The notes: a model not told the origin generated them from the letters alone. A stretch of DNA of 5,372 nt from Streptosporangiaceae bacterium (GCA_030039095.1 JASHQP010000209.1:1-5372), one strand, 5' to 3'. Shown: positions 1 to 5,372, numbered from the stretch's first letter. A program made the numbers and translations.

Positions 1-38
1 GGGGTGGCCGCGGGGCGGGGTGGCAGAGGCTGTCGCGG

Positions 39-1373
39 TCAGGACCCGCCGCGCGCCCAGGGGTTGTAGTCCACCTCGAGCGGCTCCTGCGGCGGCCGTT
101 CCGGCTCGGGCACGTTGCGCAGGTTGAGCCGGATCCGGGTCCACACCGAGGAGCGCCCGCGCATGGCGTCCACCAGCACGTCGGCCGGCTCTAGCCGGGC
201 CCAGGCCCCGGGGTGGCGCTGCTTCCACCGCTCCAGCCCGGCCATGGCCTCGTCCCTGGTCGCGGCCCGCGCCACCTCGATCAGGGGCATGGTGGAGCGG
301 CGGCGGCCGGTGGGCGCGGGCGTGCCCGGCGGAAGGGTCTCCCGCGCGGGTGTCTTGCGCGCGGGCGTGCCCGGCGCGCCGCGCTTCGACGGCTGCACCC
401 TTGGTTCCTCCTCAGCCTGCTTCACAAAGTGAGGCGGCCACGGGGCATCCGGCAGTCCGGCCGCCTCGTCCCTCGCCGCGAGCTCGAGCAGCGGCTCCAG
501 TGAGCCGGCCGAGGCGTCCATGCCCTCGGCGAGGTCGCCGAGCAGCGCGTACCGGCCGGGGACGGTGTCGATCGTGAAGTCTTCCGGCCGGCAGTCCGGT
601 ACCTCGTCCCAGGCCAGCGGGGCCGACACGCGGGCGTCGGGCATGGGCCTGACCGAGTAGGCGGAGGCGACCGTGCGGTCCTTGGCGTTCTGGTTGTAGT
701 CGACGAACACGCCGTGCCTCTCCTCCTTCCACCACCTGGAGGTCGCGTCCCGCGGAGCGCGGCGCTCGATCTCCCGCGCCAGCGCGACAGCGGCGCGGCG
801 CACCTCCGCGAACGTCCAGCGGGGCTCGATCCTGGCGTAGACGTGCATCCCGCGCGATCCCGTGGTCTTCGGCCAGCCGGTCAGCCCGACGTCAGCGAGC
901 ACCTCCCTGGCGGCCAGCGCCACCCGGATGATCTGCGCCCAGTCCACCCCGGGCACCGGGTCCAGGTCGACCCGCAGCTCATCGGGATGGTCAAGGTCAC
1001 TGGCGCGGACCGGGTGCGGGTTGAGGTCGATGCAGCCGAGGTTCGCCACCCAGACCAGCCCCGCCGCGTCGGTGACGACCACCTCCTCGGCGGTCCGCCC
1101 GGACGGGAAGCTCAGCACGACAGTCTCGATCCAGTCCGGCCGCGACGACGGGGCCCGCTTCTGGAAGAACGCCTCGCCCTCCGCCCCGTTGACGTACCGC
1201 TTCAGCACCATCGGGCGGCCGGCCACGCCGCGCAGCGCGCCGTCGGCCACGCTCAGGTAGTACCGGACCAGGTCGAGCTTGGTGTGCCCGGTCCGCGGGA
1301 AGTAGACCTTGCCCGGGTTGCTGACCGGAACGCTGCGCCCGGCGACCTCGACGATCTCCTTGCGATCGGGCAT
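39..1373 (-). CDS. Stand-alone LigD-type DNA polymerase/primase-domain protein
   Basis: Predicted nucleotidyl transferase of the archaeo-eukaryotic primase fold, like the polymerase domain of bacterial NHEJ ligase LigD, which in that family fills gaps and adds nucleotides at Ku-bound breaks. The 444-residue protein opens with the family's N-terminal signature (SNPGKVYFP, then TKLDLVRYYL, residues 18-40). It keeps the metal-binding pair D136/D138 in RVDLDP, the GSRGMHVY motif with H177, the third acidic residue D225 in FVDYNQN, and the basic KDRT...VRP stretch at 231-243. The core ends near residue 315. A Pro/Ala/Arg-rich linker (about 325-360) leads to an 80-residue C-terminal extension ending in EPLEVDYNPW. 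No ligase or nuclease domain is present, so it is not full LigD. The ATG start puts the family N-terminus in place; the ribosome site is weak (GGCGG just upstream). It starts 21 bp after the DUF998-like gene, so co-transcription is likely. Family call is firm; the cellular role is inferred. Confidence 0.93.
   Translation of the reverse strand: MPDRKEIVEVAGRSVPVSNPGKVYFPRTGHTKLDLVRYYLSVADGALRGVAGRPMVLKRYVNGAEGEAFFQKRAPSSRPDWIETVVLSFPSGRTAEEVVVTDAAGLVWVANLGCIDLNPHPVRASDLDHPDELRVDLDPVPGVDWAQIIRVALAAREVLADVGLTGWPKTTGSRGMHVYARIEPRWTFAEVRRAAVALAREIERRAPRDATSRWWKEERHGVFVDYNQNAKDRTVASAYSVRPMPDARVSAPLAWDEVPDCRPEDFTIDTVPGRYALLGDLAEGMDASAGSLEPLLELAARDEAAGLPDAPWPPHFVKQAEEEPRVQPSKRGAPGTPARKTPARETLPPGTPAPTGRRRSTMPLIEVARAATRDEAMAGLERWKQRHPGAWARLEPADVLVDAMRGRSSVWTRIRLNLRNVPEPERPPQEPLEVDYNPWARGGS
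314..376. repeat. 18-bp in-frame direct repeat in the polymerase linker
   Basis: The 18 bases at 314-331 (GCGCGGGCGTGCCCGGCG) recur exactly at 359-376, offset by 45 bp or 15 codons, with a degenerate partial copy between them. On the coding strand they encode the related heptads APGTPAR (residues 333-339) and PPGTPAP (348-354) in the low-complexity linker of the LigD-type polymerase. The in-frame offset suggests that the linker grew by internal duplication. GC-rich simple sequence can also produce this by chance, but a perfect 18-bp match is more than composition alone usually gives. Confidence 0.7.
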
Positions 1374-1394
1374 GCCGCCACGATAACCGGCAGG

Positions 1395-2090
1395 TCACCG
1401 CCTGCGCCGCCCGCCGGCTGCGCCCTCGCCCCCGGCGGCGAGCAGCCGCGCCGCCACCGCGCACACGGCCGCGAGCGGCACGCTGACGCCGATCCGCTGC
1501 AGCAGGCCAGCCCAGGACGGGAAGGCGCCGGTGAAGAACACGACGAGCACCGTCGCCGTCGCCAGGCTGGCGCCCGCCAGCGGCCAGCGCAGCGGGCCCC
1601 ACCACGGGTCACCGCGGAACCGGCGGGCCAGCAGCAGCGGGGCGGCTATCAGCGCGACGTAGATGAGCGCGCTCACCACGTCGTGCGCGTGGTTGTGCCA
1701 GGACTCGTGCGCCGGGGCGGTCAGCAGCATCCGGTCGCGGCGCAGCAGCCCGGCGGCCACGGTGAGCAGCCCGGCTGCCTGGATCAGCCGCGGACCCAAA
1801 TCTTCCTGCGCGGCCCGCCTTTCCCGCCCGGCCCGCCTTTCCCGCCCGGACCCGGCGAGCTCACGGTGCAGCGCGGTGCCGAGCACCACCGAGCAGCAGC
1901 CGAGCACCAGAAAGCCGGTGATCATGATCCATGGATCCCGGGCGTCCGGCGCGGCCAGCCCGCTGATCTGCACCTCGGTGGCGGCGTGCCCGGTCTGCAG
2001 CAGCGAGGACACGGCCCAGGCGGCGGTGAACGCGGCCGGCCCCGCGAGCCCGGCCAGTCCGCCGAGCAGGCGCAGCCGGCGACCGGCCAC
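1395..2090 (-). CDS. DUF998-like six-helix integral membrane protein
   Basis: Membrane protein of unknown function. With a GTG start at 2090 it has 231 residues, close to the usual length of DUF998 proteins. Hydrophobic segments fall near residues 9-30, 54-74, 103-120, 137-155, 170-188 and 198-218. A His-rich stretch, HESWHNHAHD (about 128-137), lies just before the fourth helix, where DUF998 proteins tend to carry conserved His residues. The C-terminus ends in a basic GGRRRR tail. The frame is open further upstream to 2522, but that extension reads as non-protein and overlaps the 62-codon gene and its promoter. The GTG at 2090 instead overlaps the preceding TAG by one base (TAGTG) and has no Shine-Dalgarno of its own, as expected for translational coupling. 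A six-residue duplication (GRERRA twice, residues 82-93) lengthens the loop between helices 2 and 3. The DUF998 assignment rests on topology and sequence feel, not a profile search. Confidence 0.75.
   Translation of the reverse strand: MAGRRLRLLGGLAGLAGPAAFTAAWAVSSLLQTGHAATEVQISGLAAPDARDPWIMITGFLVLGCCSVVLGTALHRELAGSGRERRAGRERRAAQEDLGPRLIQAAGLLTVAAGLLRRDRMLLTAPAHESWHNHAHDVVSALIYVALIAAPLLLARRFRGDPWWGPLRWPLAGASLATATVLVVFFTGAFPSWAGLLQRIGVSVPLAAVCAVAARLLAAGGEGAAGGRRRR
1812..1847. repeat. Perfect 18-bp tandem duplication inside the DUF998-like gene
   Basis: Two head-to-tail copies of GGCCCGCCTTTCCCGCCC occupy 1812-1829 and 1830-1847 without a mismatch. On the coding strand each encodes GRERRA, giving a charged repeat in the loop between transmembrane helices 2 and 3. 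Identity at every third codon position points to a recent slippage or duplication event, and the frame is preserved. Confidence 0.9.
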
Positions 2091-2278
2091 TACGAGGGCA
2101 CCCGTACCGCCGGGGCCCAGCCCGGGGCGTCGTCGCCGAGCAGATTTACCACCACGGCCGGCGGATCGGGGCGGGGGGGCGCCGCGAGGCGGCGCAACTC
2201 GGCTTCGGCGAGCAGCCGCAGGTAGGTTTCTGCCCTGGCGTGATCCGGCGGCGGGCCCGGATCCTGCCCTGACGTCAT
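2090..2278 (-). CDS. Small hypothetical protein, 62 residues, leader gene of the set
   Basis: I do not recognise this protein's function. It begins at an ATG preceded by a strong ribosome site (GGAGGA, four bases before the start) and ends in a TAG that overlaps the GTG of the DUF998-like gene by one base. Residues 1-12 are Pro/Asp-rich. Residues 13-33 (ARAETYLRLLAEAELRRLA and flanks) should form a charged amphipathic helix. The rest, including PAVVVNLLGDDAPGW, is Pro-rich and lacks a membrane segment, signal peptide or recognisable DNA-binding motif. The strong ribosome site, the tight overlap and the position next to a palindromic operator candidate support a real gene rather than a chance frame. 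It may serve to couple translation to the membrane protein or bind it as a small partner; both are inference. Confidence 0.7.
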   Translation of the reverse strand: MTSGQDPGPPPDHARAETYLRLLAEAELRRLAAPPRPDPPAVVVNLLGDDAPGWAPAVRVPS

Positions 2279-2282
2279 CTGC

Positions 2283-2288
2283 TCCTCC
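2283..2288 (-). promoter_or_regulatory. Strong ribosome binding site of the 62-codon gene
   Basis: On the minus strand this reads GGAGGA, four bases before the ATG at 2278-2276. It is the best Shine-Dalgarno sequence in the left block. The following DUF998-like gene has none, so this site probably loads ribosomes for both. Confidence 0.75.
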
Positions 2289-2304
2289 GGCGGTCAGCGC
2301 TGAA

Positions 2305-2322
2305 AACACGATACATCGTGTT
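2305..2322. promoter_or_regulatory. Palindromic operator candidate upstream of the left gene set
   Basis: The bases AACACGAT-AC-ATCGTGTT form a dyad with two perfect 8-base arms and a 2-base centre, in an AT-rich island within GC-rich DNA. It ends 26 bases before the ATG of the 62-codon gene and so probably overlaps its promoter. Dyads of this size and symmetry are typical sites for dimeric helix-turn-helix repressors such as the TetR or PadR families. Which regulator binds is unknown: no regulator gene lies in the left block, and the TetR gene in the right block is about 2.1 kb away. I could not fix convincing -10 and -35 boxes around it. Confidence 0.65.
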
Positions 2323-2338
2323 GCTGTCATATGGTCGG

Positions 2339-2361
2339 GCTCGCCGGATTCAGAGGCGAGC
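2339..2361. repeat. Seven-base-pair inverted repeat upstream of the operator candidate
   Basis: GCTCGCC at 2339-2345 is the exact reverse complement of GGCGAGC at 2355-2361, leaving a 9-base loop. It lies 16 bp upstream (transcriptionally) of the palindromic operator candidate. There is no T-run next to it, so it does not look like a standard intrinsic terminator; it could be a second protein-binding dyad or a chance stem in GC-rich DNA. Confidence 0.4.
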
Positions 2362-2581
2362 GTGCACCCGGTCTCGCCCAGGGGTTTCGGACATGGCAGC
2401 CCGGAATCGGTCGCCCACGGCAGCTCCTGTACGCGCCGCCGTAATCCCGCAGGCCTGTCTGAAAAGCGACGGCGAGTAGTGTCCCCGGCCCGCCGCTGTC
2501 GTCCTAGCAACAGCGCCGGCACTTTGACACTGATCCGAACTGGGGTCCGAAAACCGGAGGCGGGGGCGGGAGGGGTGGGAG

Positions 2582-2597
2582 GCGCACCTGATTGCGC
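2582..2597 (-). terminator. Possible weak hairpin after the aminotransferase
   Basis: GCGCA (2582-2586) and TGCGC (2593-2597) can pair around a 6-base loop, three bases after the aminotransferase stop codon. The stem is short and is followed on the minus strand by a C-rich tract rather than a U-run, so it is only a tentative terminator. Confidence 0.25.
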
Positions 2598-2600
2598 GGG

Positions 2601-3986
2601 CTATTGCAAGAGGTCGTCGGCGGCGGCCGCGAAGATCTGGGTGTGGGTGTCGACGTCGGCCTCGGTGGTGGCGGGGCACATCAGGGCCATGTTGTGGAAC
2701 GGGGTCAGCAGCACGCCGCGGTTGACGGTGTAGAGGTGCAGGTACTCGTCGAGCTGCAGATCGGCGGCGGCGTCGGATTCGCCCCCTGTGCGCGGCGGCT
2801 GGGGGCAGAACCGGTACTCCGCGCGGGCGCCGAGCTGCACGATGTTCCAGGGCAGGCCGCGGGTCTCGATGACACGGCGCACCCCGGCCGTGTACCGGTC
2901 CGCCAGGGTGATCATCGCCGTGAATGCGGTGTCGGTGAGCACGTGCTCGAGCGCCGCCCGCATCGCCGCAACCGACAGCGCGTTGCCGGCCAGCGTCCCG
3001 CCGACGCCGCCGACGTCGATGATGTCGGCGGTGTCGTCGCGCAGGATCCGGTCGGCGAGGTCGGCGGACAGGCCGAAGGCGCCGGCCGGGATGCCGCCCG
3101 CGATCGACTTGCCGATCGTGACGATGTCCGGGTCCAGGCCCCAGGCGCGGGTGCACCCGCCGGGCCCGGCGCTGAACGTGTGCGTCTCGTCGTTGATCAG
3201 CAGGGTGCCGGCGCGGCGGGTGAGCTCGCGGGCCGCGTCCAGATACCCGGGCTCGGGCAGCACGATCCCGATGTTGGTCAGCGCGGGCTCCATCAGCACC
3301 ACGGCCACGTCGCCGGCGGCGAGCTCCCGCTCCAGCGCATCTGCGTCGTTGAACTCGACCACCCGCGTGGTCTCGCGGGGATCGACCGGTGCGCCGACGT
3401 TGCCGGCCCGTGCCTGCGGCCCGTCCGGTCCCACCACGATGAACGTCTCGTCCACGCTGCCGTGGTAGCAGTACGAGTACACGAGGATCTTCGGGCGGCG
3501 GGTGAGCTGGCGGGCCAGCCGGATCGCCCACCGGTTGGCGTCTGTCGCGGTCAGCGTGAAGCTCCAGTGCGCCGGGCCGAACCGGCGGGTCAGCTCGGCC
3601 GCCACCCACGCGGCGTCCGCGGTTGGCAGCATCGTGGTCGCCCCGCCCACCTCCCCGTACTGCCGGGCCAGCGCCGCCTGCACGGCCGCGGGGGAGTGGC
3701 CGGCCATCGCGCCGGTGTCGCCGAGGCAGAAGTCGATGAACTCGTGGCCGTCGATGTCGGTGACCCGGGCACCGCGCGCGCCGGCCATGTAGAGCGGAAA
3801 GCCGCCCGGCCACATCCGCATCCAGGTCATCGGCACGCCGCCGAGCAGGTTCGCGCCCGCGGCGGCGAACGCCTCCCGCGACGCGGGATGGCGCTCGGCG
3901 TACGTCGTCCGCTCTCGCTCGATCAGCCGGGCCAGCCGCTCCCGGTCGACGGATGCGCCGCGCTCGGCCGCCTGCTGGTCCGGCAT
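2601..3986 (-). CDS. Class III PLP-dependent aminotransferase (GSA-aminomutase-like)
   Basis: Cytosolic fold-type I PLP enzyme expected to move an amino group between an amine or amino acid and a keto acid, or within one molecule. From the ATG at 3986 it has 461 residues, normal for class III. In order: an N-terminal helix region; the substrate-entry strand GFPLYMAGARGARVTDIDG (about 62-80); the phosphate-binding turn TATDANRW (146-153); YCYHG with the ring-stacking aromatic and His (172-176); the cofactor aspartate D266 in LLINDETHTF; the Schiff-base lysine K293 in TIGKSIAGGIPAGAFG; and the GGTLAGNALS loop near 330-337. The C-terminal domain ends with the NRGVLLTPFHNMALM and TEAD motifs seen in aminomutase-like members. 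It is not housekeeping HemL, since the phosphate turn differs and no haem genes are nearby; the substrate is unknown. The start is set by the AGGGGG site six bases upstream and by family length, although the frame stays open to 4364. Confidence 0.93.
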   Translation of the reverse strand: MPDQQAAERGASVDRERLARLIERERTTYAERHPASREAFAAAGANLLGGVPMTWMRMWPGGFPLYMAGARGARVTDIDGHEFIDFCLGDTGAMAGHSPAAVQAALARQYGEVGGATTMLPTADAAWVAAELTRRFGPAHWSFTLTATDANRWAIRLARQLTRRPKILVYSYCYHGSVDETFIVVGPDGPQARAGNVGAPVDPRETTRVVEFNDADALERELAAGDVAVVLMEPALTNIGIVLPEPGYLDAARELTRRAGTLLINDETHTFSAGPGGCTRAWGLDPDIVTIGKSIAGGIPAGAFGLSADLADRILRDDTADIIDVGGVGGTLAGNALSVAAMRAALEHVLTDTAFTAMITLADRYTAGVRRVIETRGLPWNIVQLGARAEYRFCPQPPRTGGESDAAADLQLDEYLHLYTVNRGVLLTPFHNMALMCPATTEADVDTHTQIFAAAADDLLQ

Positions 3987-3992
3987 CCGGAA

Positions 3993-3998
3993 CCCCCT
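3993..3998 (-). promoter_or_regulatory. Ribosome binding site fixing the aminotransferase start
   Basis: On the minus strand this reads AGGGGG, six bases before the ATG at 3986-3984. It supports this start over in-frame starts further upstream, which would add sequence that resembles a TetR domain rather than an aminotransferase. Confidence 0.6.
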
Positions 3999-4061
3999 GC
4001 CTGAGGCCGGGCCTTGCTGGCCCTGCTGGGTCGAGGGTAGCGAGGCAGGCCAGTATCCCTG

Positions 4062-4331
4062 GCTGGGCCTCCGGCAGCAATGTCCCGGCCAGGGCCCGGG
4101 CCCGTCGGCGCCCAGCGCCTGGGCTGAGGCGGACACGCCTTCCATGAGCAGGATCAGGTGGTCGGCGACCGTCGCCGGCTGCGGGAGTGAAACGGTGCCG
4201 GCCAGCTCGCCGGTGAGCTCGCCCATGCGGGAGCGGACCCAGGACTTCATGGCAACAGCGTGCTGGTGCGCGGGACGAGCCGCCACGGGGAACTCCGCTA
4301 GCGCCATCAAGAAGGGGTAGCCACGGCACTG
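4062..4331 (-). pseudogene. Remnant of a TetR-family regulator (C-terminal ligand-binding half)
   Basis: The minus strand here encodes a stretch that matches what I know of TetR/AcrR C-terminal domains: RGYPFL, then ALAEFP, an AHQHAVAMKSWVR helix, and the conserved helix ADHLILLMEGVSASAQALG followed by ADGP. In intact relatives this follows an N-terminal half of about 100 residues with the helix-turn-helix. Here that half is absent: upstream lie only about 70 bases before the stop of the complete TetR gene. Past ADGP the frame reads as noise, while the frame one base over continues plausibly as ALAGTLLPEAQPG, suggesting a frameshift near 4092. The remnant lies in the same frame as the aminotransferase without an intervening stop. 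It does not resemble the C-terminal half of the complete neighbouring TetR, so it is not a simple tandem copy. Edges are approximate. The alternative is a short functional protein lacking DNA binding, which I think less likely. Confidence 0.65.
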
Positions 4332-4403
4332 ATGGGGTTGTTGCAGCGGTGGGCGAGCGCGCATGCCGAGGCATTCCGGTGACAGAACGGGAACGGTTGC
4401 GGG

Positions 4404-5084
4404 TCAGCTGCGCAGCTCGTCGATGATCGCGGTGACGTCGCGCAGGGTTGCGCGCAGGACGGGGATCCGGGAGGCGGCCACGAGTCGCCCGATCACCGGT
4501 GCGGCGGCGTCTATCAGCCGGTAGGTCCTGGCGCAGCCCGGCGACGCGTCGTGCACCCAGTACAGGATGATGCCCATCGAAGCGAGCCAGAGCAGTTCCG
4601 GCAGCCGGTCGGCCAGCTCGGCGCCCACCCGCGCGTTCGAGCCCTCGATCACCTCGCGGTACAGGGCGATCGACGCGTCCCGCGTGGGGCTCGACCGGTT
4701 GCTGAACGGGCTGAGCGGGCTGCTCGGCTCCGCGGCGTGCTTGTAGAACCTGGCGGCGAACGCATGGTACGGAGCCTGCACGTCGATCAGCGCTCGCAGC
4801 GTACCGCGCAGCCGGGAGGTGAAGTCGCGTTCATGATCAAGCACGCCGCGGCTGGCGGTGAGGTGCTCGGTGTGGCTGCGCGCGTAGAACTCCTGGATCA
4901 GTTCCTCCTTGGATCCGAAGTAGTAATACGCGTTGCCGGTGGACACCCCGGCTCGCTCCGCGACCGCCCGCATCGTCGTCGCCTCGTAGCCGCGGGAGCG
5001 GAAGAGCTCGAGCGCGGCTTCGATGATGGCGCTCCTGGTCTGCTGGGCCCGGGGAGTGAGGGCGGGGTCAGCCACACTGGTCAC
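4404..5084 (-). CDS. TetR/AcrR-family transcriptional regulator
   Basis: Dimeric DNA-binding regulator, most likely a repressor released by a small ligand. The 226-residue protein is full length. Residues 13-65 form the TetR DNA-binding domain: RSAIIEAALELFRSRGYEATTM leads into the helix-turn-helix AVAERAGVSTGNAYYYFGSKEEL (about 40-62), with the family's YYYF-x-SKEEL ending. The C-terminal half is helical and includes ELLWLASMGIILYWVHD (about 163-179), a pattern common in actinobacterial TetR proteins; the ligand cannot be read from it. The start is GTG at 5084, overlapping the TGA of the membrane-protein gene by four bases (GTGA). A GGGAG lies about 11 bases upstream and is poorly spaced, so coupling probably helps initiation. 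It may control the membrane protein and itself; control of the aminotransferase is possible but shown only by proximity. Confidence 0.93.
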   Translation of the reverse strand: MTSVADPALTPRAQQTRSAIIEAALELFRSRGYEATTMRAVAERAGVSTGNAYYYFGSKEELIQEFYARSHTEHLTASRGVLDHERDFTSRLRGTLRALIDVQAPYHAFAARFYKHAAEPSSPLSPFSNRSSPTRDASIALYREVIEGSNARVGAELADRLPELLWLASMGIILYWVHDASPGCARTYRLIDAAAPVIGRLVAASRIPVLRATLRDVTAIIDELRS

Positions 5085-5372
5085 AGTACGGCGCTCTCCC
5101 GGTGCTCCAGCAGGTCCCTGGCCTGTGCCCGGGCGCGGATCCGGGCGAACACCGCGAGGTTGGCGAAGTGCAGTGCCCCGAGGACCAGGAGCACCTCCCC
5201 GATCTTGACGGAGAGCACCTGCAGGCCCTGCCTGGCGCCATCGATGTTTCCGGATGTCTGCATGGTCAGGGTCACGAAGCCCAGGTTCAGCAGGTAGAAG
5301 CCGACCACGAGCAGCCGGTTGACGGCCTCGGCCAGGCCGCTGTTCCCGTCGAACACCTCCAGCAGGAACTCG
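5081..5372 (-). CDS. Small integral membrane protein, partial (5' end outside window)
   Basis: C-terminal 96 residues of a membrane protein that runs off the right edge. Two hydrophobic helices are visible, about residues 19-37 (VGFYLLNLGFVTLTM) and 57-77 (GEVLLVLGALHFANLAVF), separated by a polar loop. It ends in a cytosolic-type basic/acidic tail (RIRARAQARDLLEHRE). A GTG at 5356 could be read as a start, but the only GGAG touches it directly, and the frame continues upstream with plausible coding sequence (EFLLE), so the true start lies beyond the window. Its stop overlaps the TetR start by four bases, which implies one transcript and a possible regulator-target relation. I do not recognise a function; a role in transport or stress is not supported by any motif. 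Confidence 0.8.
   Translation of the reverse strand, partial: EFLLEVFDGNSGLAEAVNRLLVVGFYLLNLGFVTLTMQTSGNIDGARQGLQVLSVKIGEVLLVLGALHFANLAVFARIRARAQARDLLEHRESAVL

Larger units (their letters stand above)
2323..2600. other. Intergenic region between aminotransferase and left gene set
   Basis: This stretch separates the aminotransferase stop from the palindrome. I see no convincing gene in it on either strand. It contains a weak hairpin right after the aminotransferase stop, a purine-rich GC tract around 2558-2580, a short dyad at 2339-2361 and no other clear signal. Reading frames that cross it have no start with a ribosome site and no protein-like composition. Confidence 0.6.

Noticed and set aside
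1..38. GGGGTGGC direct repeat at 1-8 and 17-24
   Set aside because: Eight bases of G-rich sequence repeated at the window edge is not informative without the neighbouring sequence.
714..2225. Long plus-strand open frame across the polymerase and DUF998-like genes
   Set aside because: Its translation is Arg/Pro/Gly/His-rich without domains, and it lies antisense to two well-supported genes; it is a composition shadow.
2091..2522. N-terminal extension of the DUF998-like protein up to 2522
   Set aside because: It would run across the palindrome, the ribosome site and the 62-codon gene, and its residues look non-protein; the overlapping GTG at 2090 fits better.
2524..2529. Plus-strand TTGACA resembling a -35 box
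   Set aside because: There is no matching -10 about 17 bases on, and no plus-strand gene follows.
2592..4004. Long plus-strand open frame opposite the aminotransferase
   Set aside because: The minus-strand frame has clear catalytic motifs, while this one has none and skewed composition.
4036..4042. Minus-strand TACCCT as a possible -10 box for the aminotransferase
   Set aside because: It fits TANNNT but no acceptable -35 is found at normal spacing.
2350..4374. Long minus-strand frame offset from the aminotransferase
   Set aside because: The translation is an Arg-rich shadow; only a short piece near 4060-4095 may be the frameshifted tail of the TetR remnant.
4363..4374. Short palindrome ATGCC-GA-GGCAT after the TetR gene
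   Set aside because: Five-base arms are expected by chance in this DNA, and there is no T-run to make it a terminator.
5354..5356. GTG as the start of the right-edge membrane protein
   Set aside because: The ribosome-site-like GGAG directly abuts it with no spacing, and coding sequence seems to continue to the window edge.

Overview
The window is very GC-rich, with a strong G/C preference at third codon positions, GTG as well as ATG starts, and proteins that read as actinomycete. I therefore infer a high-GC actinobacterium of the Streptomyces/Streptosporangiales kind; genus cannot be set from this sequence. Every gene I accept lies on the minus strand, so transcription runs from right to left. 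The long plus-strand frames are shadows produced by the base composition.

Right block (5372 to 2601). A small two-helix membrane protein enters from the right edge and overlaps the start of a complete TetR-family regulator by four bases, so the two form a coupled pair. Downstream lies about 0.4 kb with no intact gene. It carries what looks like the C-terminal ligand-binding half of a second, unrelated TetR regulator that has lost its DNA-binding half (decayed or truncated). Then comes a complete class III PLP-dependent aminotransferase of the glutamate-1-semialdehyde-aminomutase-like group, substrate unknown.

Left block (2322 to 39). After an intergenic gap of about 320 bp there is a compact, probably co-transcribed set: a 62-codon small protein, a six-helix DUF998-like membrane protein whose GTG start overlaps the small gene's stop by one base, and, 21 bp on, a stand-alone LigD-type polymerase/primase-domain protein with all its catalytic motifs. 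A near-perfect 18-bp palindrome just upstream of the small gene is a good candidate operator for the set.

How they work together: the LigD-type polymerase is expected to act in DNA end joining, but no Ku or ligase gene is visible here. Its link to the membrane protein rests only on gene order. I see no mobile element, CRISPR array, RNA gene or clear new defence system. The points most worth a second look are the palindrome-headed small protein/DUF998/polymerase set, the TetR remnant in frame with the aminotransferase, the aminotransferase's altered phosphate-binding motif, and two in-frame 18-bp repeats that lengthen protein linkers.
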